From NCBI RefSeq assembly GCF_008120935.1, contig NZ_RDBO01000077.1, positions 1,449,661 through 1,487,247 of the forward strand: a stretch of 37,587 nt of DNA, written 5' to 3'. Shown in pieces: positions 1 to 8,104 of this stretch (positions are counted from its first letter, which is position 1; each line of letters starts with the position of its first letter). The position numbers and the translations under genes were made by a program. The notes under the pieces are model-generated. The model was given only the letters and a program-made list of their open reading frames with translations. It ran no database searches and was not told where the DNA came from. This stretch comes from Streptomyces sp. sk2.1 (GTDB taxonomy: Bacteria; Actinomycetota; Actinomycetes; Streptomycetales; Streptomycetaceae).

Positions 1-65
1 GGGCCGGCATGTACCGTCCTCGCCGTCGGGACGGCACCGCAGCCGGCATGGAAGGACCGAGTGTG

Positions 66-1223
66 ATGCGTGCGACCTGGACGAGCTGGCCCTCCCGGGA
101 GGCGCTCTCGGAGGCGAACCGCACCCGTCCGCGGAAGGTGATCACCTGGTCGGTCCGAGGGGTACTGATCGCCGCCATGCTGTGGGGGACGTTCGGCGGC
201 GGGCGGTTCGGCCCCTGGGCGATCGTGGCCGGACTGGTGGGAGTCCTGGGCTGCGTGGTCGTCGCGTGGGCGTTCTTCCGGACCAGCCTGGAACACCGGC
301 TCTGGCCGTCACTCGGTCTGATGACGTTGTTGCTGCTGGCAGCCTTCGGAGCGCGAGAGGCCGACGCCATTCTGCTGGCGACGCTCCTGTGGTGCGGTTG
401 TGCGGTCACCGCGCTGGAGCGGTTGCCTCTCGCGGCGGCTCTTCCCGTGACGGCCCTCACGCTCGGCGTGTACGCCGTCGTCAACACCGACGGCTGGTTC
501 TCCACGGCTACGACCACCGTCGGTCTCTCGCTGGCCGGTTATGTGCTCAGGCTGGACGCCGAGGCCCGCGGCAACGCCCAGAGACTGCTCGTGCAGGAGC
601 GGGCGGCCCGCGCGGCGGAAGCCGAAACGGCGGCACTGGGGGAGCGGGCCAGGATCGCCAGGGAGATCCACGACGTGCTCGCACACAGTCTCTCGGCGCA
701 GCTGGTGCATCTGGAGGCGGCGCGGCTGCTGATCGAGCGGGAACCCGCAGGAGAGTTCCGGGACGGGGTGCTGGAGCGGGTCGTGGCGGCACGTTCCATG
801 GCGCGTGAGGGGCTCGCGGAGACCAGGCAGGCGCTCTCCGCGCTCAGAGGGGAGGTGTCTCCTGTTGAGGACTTCCTGAGACAACTGGTGGCCGCCGATC
901 CCGCGGAGGTCAGTGTGGAGGGGGAGCGACGGGCGCTGACGGCCGAGACGTCGCAGACGGTCCGGAGAGTGGCGCAGGAGGCCCTGACCAATGTGCGCAA
1001 GCACGCACCGGGGGCCAGGGTCCTCGTCCGGCTGGAGTACCTCCCGGACGAAGTCGCCCTGGAGGTCAGGGACTCGGGCGGCGTCCCCGGGAGTGAACTC
1101 GCGGGCAGTGGATCCGGATACGGTCTGCTGGGAATGAGGGAACGGGCCGAGTTGATGGGCGGGACGCTGGAGGCGGGACCCGCCGAGGAGGGATTCGTGG
1201 TGAGTCTGCGGGTGCCCGTGTGA
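66..1223 (+). CDS. NarL-type sensor histidine kinase
   Basis: This is a membrane sensor kinase of the HisKA_3 (NarX/DesK-like) class that would autophosphorylate on histidine and pass phosphate to the response regulator encoded next. About 150 N-terminal residues form hydrophobic membrane-spanning segments without an obvious extracellular sensor domain. The phospho-acceptor motif REIHDVLAH places the histidine near residue 202. An HATPase_c domain follows, with the N-box NVRKH and the glycine-rich GSGYGLLGM near the C terminus. I chose ATG 66 (an in-frame GTG lies at 63) because GGAAGGA at 50-56 is a good ribosome-binding site; an upstream ATG at 9 is less likely. The stop overlaps the next start by 4 nt (GTGA), so the pair is translationally coupled. 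The signal sensed cannot be told from the sequence. Confidence 0.9.
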   Translation: MRATWTSWPSREALSEANRTRPRKVITWSVRGVLIAAMLWGTFGGGRFGPWAIVAGLVGVLGCVVVAWAFFRTSLEHRLWPSLGLMTLLLLAAFGAREADAILLATLLWCGCAVTALERLPLAAALPVTALTLGVYAVVNTDGWFSTATTTVGLSLAGYVLRLDAEARGNAQRLLVQERAARAAEAETAALGERARIAREIHDVLAHSLSAQLVHLEAARLLIEREPAGEFRDGVLERVVAARSMAREGLAETRQALSALRGEVSPVEDFLRQLVAADPAEVSVEGERRALTAETSQTVRRVAQEALTNVRKHAPGARVLVRLEYLPDEVALEVRDSGGVPGSELAGSGSGYGLLGMRERAELMGGTLEAGPAEEGFVVSLRVPV

Positions 1224-1897
1224 ACGCGCGGGTCGTGGTCGCCGACGACCAGTCGGTGGTGCGCGAAGGAATCGTGATGCTGCTGGGGCTGCTGCCCGGC
1301 ATCGAGGTGGTCGGATCGGCGAAGGACGGCGAGGAGGCTGTCGCACTCGTGGCCGAACTGGCCCCCGACGTGGTCCTGATGGACTTGCGGATGCCCCGGT
1401 GCGACGGGGTCGAGGCGACGCGGCGGATCCGCAAGGACCACCCCGGGACCCAGGTGGTGGTGCTCACGACGTTCGCGGACGACGACTCGCTCTTCCCCGC
1501 GCTGCGGGCAGGGGCACGCGGCTACCTCACCAAGGACGCCGGGGGCGACGAGATCGTGCGGGCGGTCCAGGCCGTGCTGTCGGGCGAGGCCGGGCTCTCC
1601 CCGAGTGTGCAGCGCCGTCTGCTGGAGCGGGTCACCACGAGTCCCCTGCCGCCGGTCCCGCCGCCCGAGCCGGAGCTGCCCGACGGTCTGACGCCGCGTG
1701 AGCTGGAGGTGCTGGTCCTGATCGCGGAAGGGTTGTCCAATACGGAGATCGCCCGGCAGCTGCACATTTCGCAGGCCACGGTGAAAAGCCACATCAACAA
1801 CCTCTTCGCCAAGGCCGGGGTACGAGACCGGGCCCAGGCCGTTCGCTATGCGTACGTTCGGGGCCTCGCACAGCCGCCCGGATCGGTCTTCACCTGA
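1220..1897 (+). CDS. NarL/FixJ-family response regulator
   Basis: This 225-residue DNA-binding response regulator is partnered with the overlapping upstream kinase. The receiver domain occupies roughly residues 1-120, with an acidic DD pair at 9-10, phospho-acceptor Asp55 in VVLMD, and a TT followed later by the conserved lysine in LTKDAG. A short Pro-rich linker leads to a LuxR-type HTH (about 155-215) with LTPRELEVL and the recognition helix region SQATVKSHINNLFAK. The start is GTG 1220, coupled to the kinase stop. A perfect hairpin overlaps the stop codon. The target genes are unknown; the DUF485-actP pair begins about 100 bp downstream on the same strand but has its own ribosome-binding site. 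Confidence 0.93.
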   Translation: MNARVVVADDQSVVREGIVMLLGLLPGIEVVGSAKDGEEAVALVAELAPDVVLMDLRMPRCDGVEATRRIRKDHPGTQVVVLTTFADDDSLFPALRAGARGYLTKDAGGDEIVRAVQAVLSGEAGLSPSVQRRLLERVTTSPLPPVPPPEPELPDGLTPRELEVLVLIAEGLSNTEIARQLHISQATVKSHINNLFAKAGVRDRAQAVRYAYVRGLAQPPGSVFT

Positions 1898-1911
1898 AGA
1901 GGTGAAGACCG
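1884..1911 (+). terminator. Hairpin over the regulator stop codon
   Basis: A perfect inverted repeat has 12-bp arms CGGTCTTCACCT and AGGTGAAGACCG around a GAAG tetraloop. The TGA stop of the NarL-type regulator is inside it. No T-run follows, as is usual for streptomycete terminators. It probably ends the two-component transcript before the actP operon. Confidence 0.6.
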
Positions 1912-1995
1912 GCGAATGGCACGCCCGGGGTCTTCCTGATCTGCCCATTCTTGGGTACACGGCCGAAGTGGTCCGTGGACAAGGGGAGTTGTTCC

Positions 1996-2472
1996 GTGGA
2001 GAAGGAAGCAGGGCGTGAGGCCGCAACGGTGCGGCTCGACGACCCGTGGCACGACGAGCCGACCTCCGGGCCGGGTGGGCCGGGCGGCACGGGAGACTTC
2101 GTCCCCGCCGGGCGATCCGCGCCCGCGGAGCCGCGACGCGGTTGCAGCGCGGCCGACATCTACCTGGAGGTGCAGCGCAGCGGGGCCTTCCAGGAGGTGC
2201 GCCGCAGGTACCGGCGGTTCGTCATTCCCGCCACCCTCGCCTTCCTCGTCTGGTACCTGGTCTATGTCGTCGCGGCGATCACCGCTCCCGGACTGATGGC
2301 CAGGCCGGTGGCCGGAGCGGTCAACGTCGCGATGGTCGCGGGAATCGGGCAGTTCCTCACGACCTTCCTGCTCACCGGGGTGTACGCGCGGCACGCGCGC
2401 CTGCGCCGGGACCGGGCCGCGCTCGAACTGCGGTGGGAGACCCAGGAGATGACACGGGGAGTCGGGCGTTGA
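1996..2472 (+). CDS. DUF485 membrane protein
   Basis: This small inner-membrane protein of the DUF485 family is almost always encoded directly upstream of acetate/solute:cation symporters. The first 60 or so residues are hydrophilic. Two transmembrane segments follow (around FVIPATLAFLVWYLVYVVAA and VAGAVNVAMVAGIGQFLTTF) with a short loop, then a charged cytoplasmic tail. GTG 1996 is preferred over the upstream in-frame ATG 1951 because AAGGGGAG at 1981-1988 sits at a correct distance from it. The stop overlaps the next gene's TTG start by 4 nt. The accessory role to ActP is inferred from context; no biochemical function is visible. Confidence 0.88.
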   Translation: MEKEAGREAATVRLDDPWHDEPTSGPGGPGGTGDFVPAGRSAPAEPRRGCSAADIYLEVQRSGAFQEVRRRYRRFVIPATLAFLVWYLVYVVAAITAPGLMARPVAGAVNVAMVAGIGQFLTTFLLTGVYARHARLRRDRAALELRWETQEMTRGVGR

Positions 2473-4061
2473 ACGGGAACCATCAGACGCTGGCGCTCCT
2501 GCTGTTCAGCACCTTCATCGCGGTGACGCTCGCCATCACCGCCTGGGTGAGCCGCAACCGCCACGGCTCGGCCGAGGAGTTCTACGCGGGCGGCAGGCTG
2601 TTCTCCCCGATGGAGAACGGGTTCGCCATCGCGGGCGACTACATGTCGGCCGCGTCCTTCCTCGGCATCTCCGGCCTCATCGCCCTCTTCGGCTACGACG
2701 GCATGCTCTACTCGGTCGGCTTCCTCGTCGCCTGGCTCGTCGTCCTGTTCCTGGTCGCCGAACTGGTCCGCAACTGCGGCCGGTTCACGCTCGCCGACGT
2801 GGTGGCCGCGCGGATGGCGGAACGCCCGGTCCGGATCGCGGCGGGCACCTCCTCCGTCACCGTATCCGTGCTCTACCTCGTGGCGCAGATGGTGGGCGCG
2901 GGCAGCCTGGTGGCCCTGCTGCTCGGCGGTACGAGCGGTGCGGCCCGTTCCTGGACCGTCATCGGCGTCGGCGCGCTCATGATCGTCTATGTGTCGCTCG
3001 GCGGGATGCGCGCCACCACCTGGATCCAGATCGTCAAGGCCGTGCTGCTGATGGCGGGGGCGGTCGCGCTGACCGTGCTCGTCCTGATCCACTTCCACGG
3101 CAACTTCAACGCCCTGCTCAACTCCGCCGCCGACCGGAGCGGGCACGGCAGCAGGTTCCTCCTGCCCGGCCTCAAGTACGGCGGGAGCTGGACCGCGCGC
3201 ATCGACTTCATCAGCCTGGGCCTGGCCCTGGTGCTCGGCACGGCGGGGCTGCCGCACATCCTGTCGCGGTTCTACACCGTGCCCACCGCCCGTGCGGCCC
3301 GCCGTTCCGTCGTCTGGTCGATCGGGCTCATCGGCGGCTTCTACCTGATGACGATCGTGCTCGGATTCGGGGCGGCCGCCCTGGTCGGCTCGGCCGAGGT
3401 ACGGGCGTCCAACGCCGCGGGCAACACGGCGATCCCGCTGCTGGCCATGGAGCTCGGCGGCGGTGAGGGATCCACCGGGGGCGCGATTCTGTTCGCCGTG
3501 GTCGGTGCCGTCGCCTTCGCGACCATCCTCGCGGTCGTCGCGGGCATCACCCTCGCCTCGTCCGCCTCCGTGGCCCACGACCTCTACGCCTCGCTCAGGC
3601 GGCCGGGCGCCAAGCAGTACAGCGAGGTCGCCGTCGCCAGGGTGGCGGCGGCCGGGATCGGGGTCGCCGCCATCGGGCTCGGCCTGATCGCCCAGAACCT
3701 GAACGTGGCGTTCCTGGTGGGGCTCGCCTTCGCCGTCGCCGCCTCGGCCAACCTCCCCGTGCTCCTGTACTCCCTGTTCTGGCGGAACTTCACCACCCGG
3801 GGCGCGGTCTGGTCCGTCTACGGCGGGCTGATTCCCGCCGTGCTGCTCGTACTGCTCTCACCGGTCGTCTCCGGCAGCCCCGCCTCGCTGTTCCCCGGCG
3901 TGGACTTCCAGCTCTTCCCGTTGGAGAACCCCGGACTGGTCTCCATCCCGCTGGGCTTCCTGGCCGGCTGGATCGGGACGGTCACGTCCCCCGAGCCGCC
4001 CGACGAGGCCAAGCACGCGGAGACCGAGGTCCGCGCGCTGACCGGAGCGGGAGCGGTGTAG
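2469..4061 (+). CDS. actP: Cation/acetate symporter (sodium:solute symporter family)
   Basis: This is a roughly 530-residue permease of the sodium:solute symporter family, closest in pattern to ActP, which imports acetate and other short carboxylates with a cation. Thirteen or so hydrophobic segments are visible. Family signatures include the N-terminal EEFYAGGRLFSPMENGFAIAGDY stretch (residues about 32-54) and the AGLPHILSRFYTVP region typical of ActP. TTG 2469 is chosen because it overlaps the DUF485 stop (TTGA) and starts at the expected first membrane helix; the reading frame stays open far upstream but that part is a shadow. It is convergent with the CitA-like two-component system, suggesting, but not proving, regulation by carboxylates. 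Confidence 0.9.
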   Translation: MNGNHQTLALLLFSTFIAVTLAITAWVSRNRHGSAEEFYAGGRLFSPMENGFAIAGDYMSAASFLGISGLIALFGYDGMLYSVGFLVAWLVVLFLVAELVRNCGRFTLADVVAARMAERPVRIAAGTSSVTVSVLYLVAQMVGAGSLVALLLGGTSGAARSWTVIGVGALMIVYVSLGGMRATTWIQIVKAVLLMAGAVALTVLVLIHFHGNFNALLNSAADRSGHGSRFLLPGLKYGGSWTARIDFISLGLALVLGTAGLPHILSRFYTVPTARAARRSVVWSIGLIGGFYLMTIVLGFGAAALVGSAEVRASNAAGNTAIPLLAMELGGGEGSTGGAILFAVVGAVAFATILAVVAGITLASSASVAHDLYASLRRPGAKQYSEVAVARVAAAGIGVAAIGLGLIAQNLNVAFLVGLAFAVAASANLPVLLYSLFWRNFTTRGAVWSVYGGLIPAVLLVLLSPVVSGSPASLFPGVDFQLFPLENPGLVSIPLGFLAGWIGTVTSPEPPDEAKHAETEVRALTGAGAV

Positions 4062-4102
4062 GCATGGGACGGGCAGTCGGGCGCACATCGGGGCCGGGAC
4101 GG

Positions 4103-4786
4103 TCAGGTCCGTCCGCCGGGGGACCAGGTGTAGCGGTGCTCCGGGCGGCCCGTCTCGCCGTACCGCAGGGTCAGTCGCACCCTGCCGGACTTCTCCAGCA
4201 GCTTCAGATAGCGCTGGGCGGTCTGACGGCTCATACCGGCACTCTCCGCGATCTCCTGCGCGGAGAGCGGCCCGTCGGCGCTGCGGAGCGCCTGTCTGAC
4301 CAGCTCGGCCGTGGTCGGCGAGTGCCCCTTGGGCAGGTCGGTCTCGCCCGCGGCCCACAGCGCGCCGAAGAGCCGATCCACCTCGCCCTGTTCGGCCTCG
4401 CCGCCGCGTTCGAGGGTGTGGCGCAGCGCCGCGTAACCCTCCAGCTTGGTGCGCAGTCCCGTGTACGTGAACGGCTTCACCAGGTACTGCAGCGCGCCGT
4501 GCCGCATGGCCTCCTGCACGGTGGCGACATCGCGTGCGGCCGTTACCATGATCACGTCGGTGTGGTGACCACGCCTGCGCAGTTCGCGCACCATGGCGAG
4601 GCCGTTGCCGCCGGGCATGTAGTGGTCCAGCAGGACCAGGTCCACGCGTCGGCTCTCGATCGCGGCAAGAGCCTCGGCGGCGGAGTGGACCTCATCGACC
4701 ACCCGGAATCCCGGCACCCTGGAGACATAGGCCGCGTTGACCTTCGCGACGCGGACGTCGTCGTCCACGACCAGGACCTCGATCAC
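4103..4786 (-). CDS. DctR/CitB-type response regulator
   Basis: This 227-residue response regulator belongs to the citrate/C4-dicarboxylate class. The receiver domain has DDD at 8-10, phospho-acceptor Asp54 in LVLLDHYMPGG and the conserved lysine in LVKPFTYTGL. The C-terminal part (about 155-225) is a winged HTH (AQEIAESAGMSRQTAQRYLKLL) as in DcuR/DctR/CitB relatives rather than LuxR or OmpR. The start is GTG at 4786, overlapping the kinase stop by 4 nt (GTGA), so kinase and regulator are co-translated. It ends tail-to-tail with actP only about 40 bp away. Plausible targets are the actP operon and the citrate synthases nearby; this is inferred from position only. Confidence 0.9.
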   Translation of the reverse strand: MIEVLVVDDDVRVAKVNAAYVSRVPGFRVVDEVHSAAEALAAIESRRVDLVLLDHYMPGGNGLAMVRELRRRGHHTDVIMVTAARDVATVQEAMRHGALQYLVKPFTYTGLRTKLEGYAALRHTLERGGEAEQGEVDRLFGALWAAGETDLPKGHSPTTAELVRQALRSADGPLSAQEIAESAGMSRQTAQRYLKLLEKSGRVRLTLRYGETGRPEHRYTWSPGGRT

Positions 4787-6579
4787 TGAGTTTCTCCCAC
4801 GGTTCCAGTTGTCGGTGCGCCCGTCCCAGGTGAGGTCGTTCCCGGCCCGGGCGTCCCAGAACCGGGCGTCCCAGAACCGGGCGTCCCGGAACCGGGTGCT
4901 CCAGAGCAGGTCACCTCAGGTCCGGGCGCCCCTGGGGCGGTTCTGCCCGGTTCCGTCATGTCCGCGTCGGTCAGGGCCTCCGGCAGTACGACGGTGAACT
5001 CGGCGCCGCCGTCCACGGCTTCGTCGACGGTCACACCGCCACCCTGCCGTTCCGCCAGCCGTCGCACCAGAGCGAGGCCGAGGCCGCGCTTGCCGTGCGC
5101 CGGGACCTCCTTGGTCGACCAGCCCTCCGTGAAGATCGCTTCGCGCTGTACGGGAGGAATGCCGGGGCCGTTGTCACGGACCCGCAGCACCACGGTACGG
5201 CCCTCGGTGCGCAACCCCACCTCGACCAGGGCGTCGTCCGTGCCGGTCGTCGCGTCCAGCGCGTTGTCGACGAGGTTGCCGACGACGGTGACCAGCCCGC
5301 GCGGGTCCACCAGCCGGTCCGGGAGCAGGGTTCCGGGCGCCATGCGCAGCGCGACGCCGCGCTCCGCCGCGACCGTGGCCTTGCCGACCAGGAGCGCGGC
5401 CAGCAAGGGATCGCGCACCTTCTCGGTGACCTGCTCGGCCGTCGCCCGATGGACCCCGACGACCTCGGTGACGTACTCCATGGCGTCCTCGTGCATGTCC
5501 AGTTCCAGCAGCCCCAGGAGCGTGTGCATCCGGTTGGCGTGCTCGTGGTCCTGCGCCCGCAGTGCGTCGATCAGGCCACGGGTGGAGTCGAGTTCACGGC
5601 CGAGATGTTCCAGCTCGGTGCGGTCGCGGAGGGTGGCGACGGCGCCGCCGTCGTCGGTCGGCATCCGGTTGACCAGCAGGACCCGGTTGCCCCGCACCGT
5701 CAGCAGATCGTCGCCCAGCACCCGTCCGGCCAGCACGTCGGCCGTCCGTCCCGCGTCGAGCACGGAGTCCAGCGGGCGGCCGGCGGCATCGGGGCCGAGT
5801 CCGAGCAGGCGCTGCGCCTCGTCGTTCAGGAGCCGCACCCGCCCGGCACGGTCCAGCGCGACGACGCCCTCCCTGATGCCGTGCAGCATCGCCTCGCGCT
5901 CCGTCAGCAGCGCGGAGATGTCGGAGAACGCGAGGTCGTGGGTCTGCCGCTGGAGCCGCCGGGAGATCAGATACGCGGCCAGCGCCCCCACGGCGAGCGC
6001 GCCGCCCGCGTAGGCGATCAGTCCCGGGATCGCCGCGAGCAGCCGGGCGCGGACACTGTCGTACGCGATGCCGACGGAGACAGCGCCCACGACGCGGCCC
6101 GATCCGTCGCGGAGCGGTACCTTCCCCCGGGCCGACCGGCCGAGCGTCCCGCTGTCGATCTCCATGACGTCCCGGCCCGCGAGCGCGTCGCTCGGGTCGG
6201 TGGAGACGACCTTGCCGATCTTGCCGGTGTCGGGGTGCGACCAGCGCACCCCGCGCCGGTCCATGACGACGACGTACTCGGCGCCGGTGGCCCGCCGTAC
6301 CCGTTCGGCCGCCGACTGCACGGGCCCGGCGGGGGACGGGGCCGTGGCGAGCAGCGACTCGGTGGTCCGCGGCTGGGCCGCCGTGCTCTGCGCGATGGCC
6401 AGGGCGCGGCGCATCGCCTGGTCGTCGAGCTGGGCGCTGAGCGGCGCCAGGAAGAGCCCGGTGGCCAGCGCGGTCACACCGGTGACGATGGCCAGCTGCA
6501 TCAGCAGGACCTGGGAGAAGACCCGCTGCGGCCAGCCGAAACGGCGTGCTCTTCTGGAAACGGGCGGTGGGGCGCTCAT
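4783..6579 (-). CDS. CitA/DcuS-type sensor histidine kinase
   Basis: This 598-residue membrane sensor kinase of the DcuS/CitA family is expected to detect citrate or C4-dicarboxylates outside the cell. The order is: TM1 (about 22-46), an extracytoplasmic PAS-like sensor (about 47-178), TM2 (about 182-206), a cytoplasmic PAS domain (about 225-320), a SpoB-type dimerisation helix with acceptor His345 in RAQDHEHANRMH, then HATPase_c with N-box DNALDAT, DNGPGIPP and GKRGLGLALV. The usual HEF triplet reads HEH. The last 60 or so residues are a Pro/Gly/Ser/Thr-rich tail containing repeated GSGTP units, which is not part of the family fold. ATG 6579 is used since earlier codons lack family similarity. 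Confidence 0.9.
   Translation of the reverse strand: MSAPPPVSRRARRFGWPQRVFSQVLLMQLAIVTGVTALATGLFLAPLSAQLDDQAMRRALAIAQSTAAQPRTTESLLATAPSPAGPVQSAAERVRRATGAEYVVVMDRRGVRWSHPDTGKIGKVVSTDPSDALAGRDVMEIDSGTLGRSARGKVPLRDGSGRVVGAVSVGIAYDSVRARLLAAIPGLIAYAGGALAVGALAAYLISRRLQRQTHDLAFSDISALLTEREAMLHGIREGVVALDRAGRVRLLNDEAQRLLGLGPDAAGRPLDSVLDAGRTADVLAGRVLGDDLLTVRGNRVLLVNRMPTDDGGAVATLRDRTELEHLGRELDSTRGLIDALRAQDHEHANRMHTLLGLLELDMHEDAMEYVTEVVGVHRATAEQVTEKVRDPLLAALLVGKATVAAERGVALRMAPGTLLPDRLVDPRGLVTVVGNLVDNALDATTGTDDALVEVGLRTEGRTVVLRVRDNGPGIPPVQREAIFTEGWSTKEVPAHGKRGLGLALVRRLAERQGGGVTVDEAVDGGAEFTVVLPEALTDADMTEPGRTAPGAPGPEVTCSGAPGSGTPGSGTPGSGTPGPGTTSPGTGAPTTGTVGETQ
4849..4908. repeat. 15-bp tandem repeat coding for GSGTP units
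   Basis: There are about four head-to-tail 15-bp units (GGGCGTCCCAGAACC, repeated, then GGGCGTCCCGGAACC and a diverged copy) in the 3' end of the sensor kinase gene. Because 15 is a multiple of three, copy-number change would lengthen or shorten the protein tail without a frameshift. Confidence 0.8.
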
Positions 6580-6661
6580 CGTATGAACGGTAAGCGGCGT
6601 TATGGCCCTTTCCGAAATACTTCCCGTTTCTTCCCGTGCCGCCGCCCCGAGGCCACCGCGT

Positions 6662-7999
6662 TCACGGCGCGGACAGCCGTGACGGGGCGTCCGCGGCGGC
6701 GGGCAGCGGCTGAGGGGGACGGGGGCCGCAGTACTGGCCGCTGGGGCGCATGCGCAGGGGGCGCTCCCCGTACTCCTCCAGCGCGTGCGCGATCCATCCG
6801 GCCGTGCGGGACACCGCGAACACCGTCTCGCCGGCCTCCGCGGCCATGCCGGAGGAGACCGAGAGCACGGCGAGCGCCAGGTCCACATTGGCGGGCAGAG
6901 GCGTGTGCCGGGCGGTCGTGGCGACCACGTCGTGCGCCGCAGCGAGCGCCCCGGCGGCCTGCGGAACCTTCGCGAGCAGGGCGAACAGCGCCTGTGCCCG
7001 GGGATCCTCGGTCCTGTAGAGCCGGTGGCCGAGCCCCGGAACCCTGCGCCCGGCACGGAGGTGGTCGGCGACCACCGGAACCGCGCTGCCCCGCTCCAGG
7101 ACCTCGGCCAGCATCCGGTGGGCCAGCCCGCTCGCCGCCCCGTGCAGCGGTCCCTCCAGCACTCCGAGCCCCGCGGAGACCACCGCGTACGGATGGGCGT
7201 GGGCGGACGCGGCGACCCGGGCGGCCAATGTCGACGCCGCGAGGTCGTGGTCGATCAGCAGCGCGAGGGCACCGTCCAGCGCGGTGACGAACGGCTCGTC
7301 GGCGGGCCGGGCGGTGAGCTTCGACCACAGCTGCCGGGCCAGCCCGGCCTCCCTTTCCTCCGGCCGTTCCCGTGCCCCCTGTCCCTCCGGCTGCTCCCCG
7401 GTCCCTCCGGTCGCCTGGGGCAGCGCGCCGACCAGGGTCGGCACGAGGCTGCGCGCACCGGCGAGCACGGCCTCGCGCGAGAGGTCGAAGCGGAACGGAT
7501 CGGCGCTCGCCGCGGCGATCACCGCGACCCGCAGCCGGTCCGTCGGACTGCTGTGCGCGGGCAGCGCGTCGACCGCCCCGCGCGCCGCGGTCAGCGCCTC
7601 GTCGGGCGCCGCGAAGCGGATGCCGGGGCGCAGTTCACCGGTCCAGAGCCACTCGGCGACCTCCTCGTAGGCGTACTCCCGGGCCAGTTCGGTCGCGTCG
7701 ACGCCGCGGAAGTAGTAGCGGTCGTCCTCGATCAGGGTGACACCGGTGCGGAAGACCAGGTCGCCGGGGGCGGGCGGGGGCTCCCGACGGCCCGTGCGCC
7801 GGGCCAGCGCGTCGACCTCCGCCGCGTCGAACGTGCTGCCGCGCCCGCCGGGGGCGCGGGTGCTGCTCAGCTGGCCCCGACTGACGTAGGCGTACACCGT
7901 CTCCGGCTTCACCCCGAGACGCTCGGCCGTCTCCCGGGTGCTGAGCCGTCGTTGCGTCGTCGCCCCGGAACCGTCGTCGGGTGCTGCTCGATCCGTCAT
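6662..7999 (-). CDS. Helix-turn-helix/citrate synthase fusion protein
   Basis: This 445-residue protein has a DNA-binding-type N terminus joined to a citrate synthase fold. Residues about 18-67 are a MerR/excisionase-like HTH (LSTRETAERLGVKPETVYAYVSRG followed by the wing region GRGSTFDAAEVDAL). Residues about 80-440 are citrate synthase: the histidine motif GPLHG, the second motif GLGHRLYRTEDPR, the aspartate region NVDLALAVL and the arginine region SRTAGWIAHALE are all present, so the catalytic His-His-Asp set is retained. It is divergent from a second citrate synthase across an 105-bp AT-rich gap full of palindromes. ATG 7999 is preferred over ATG 8017 because TACGGT lies 7 nt before it, fitting a leaderless start. 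Such fusions are known in actinomycetes; the regulatory role is inference. Confidence 0.9.
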   Translation of the reverse strand: MTDRAAPDDGSGATTQRRLSTRETAERLGVKPETVYAYVSRGQLSSTRAPGGRGSTFDAAEVDALARRTGRREPPPAPGDLVFRTGVTLIEDDRYYFRGVDATELAREYAYEEVAEWLWTGELRPGIRFAAPDEALTAARGAVDALPAHSSPTDRLRVAVIAAASADPFRFDLSREAVLAGARSLVPTLVGALPQATGGTGEQPEGQGARERPEEREAGLARQLWSKLTARPADEPFVTALDGALALLIDHDLAASTLAARVAASAHAHPYAVVSAGLGVLEGPLHGAASGLAHRMLAEVLERGSAVPVVADHLRAGRRVPGLGHRLYRTEDPRAQALFALLAKVPQAAGALAAAHDVVATTARHTPLPANVDLALAVLSVSSGMAAEAGETVFAVSRTAGWIAHALEEYGERPLRMRPSGQYCGPRPPQPLPAAADAPSRLSAP

Positions 8000-8012
8000 G
8001 TCGCCAACCGTA
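8000..8012 (-). promoter_or_regulatory. Possible leaderless promoter of the HTH-citrate synthase
   Basis: On the minus strand the hexamer TACGGT (8012-8007) is followed by 7 nt and ATG 7999. There is no Shine-Dalgarno sequence. This TANNNT spacing is typical of leaderless transcripts; the assignment is by pattern only. Confidence 0.4.
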
Positions 8013-8017
8013 TACAC

Positions 8018-8078
8018 ATTGATTCAATCAATATTGACAGAGATTGAGTCAATCTTAGATGGTCGAATCAATATTGAT
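8018..8078. promoter_or_regulatory. Palindromic operator array between divergent citrate synthases
   Basis: Eight ATTGA/TCAAT half-sites fall within 61 bp. They form ATTGATT-C-AATCAAT (8018-8032), TCAATATTGA (8028-8037), AGATTGA-G-TCAATCT (8041-8055) and ATCAATATTGAT (8067-8078), each a perfect palindrome about a zero- or one-base centre. The stretch is strongly AT-rich inside GC-rich surroundings. It lies in the shared promoter region of both citrate synthase genes, so it is very probably a multi-site operator. The cognate regulator is not shown; the HTH-citrate synthase itself is a natural candidate. Confidence 0.75.
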
Positions 8079-8104
8079 GAGCCCCGGATCCCACGGAGGA
8101 AACG

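Noticed and set aside
2262..3578. 438-codon minus-strand frame opposite actP
   Set aside because: It is a hydrophilic Gly/Asp/His-rich artefact opposite a well-recognised membrane transporter.
4849..4908. Short tandem repeats considered as a CRISPR-like array
   Set aside because: The units are 15 bp without spacers and lie in frame inside a kinase gene; no cas genes are present.
5095..7287. 730-codon plus-strand frame opposite the sensor kinase and citrate synthase
   Set aside because: It crosses two real genes on the other strand and shows no domain or ribosome-binding site.
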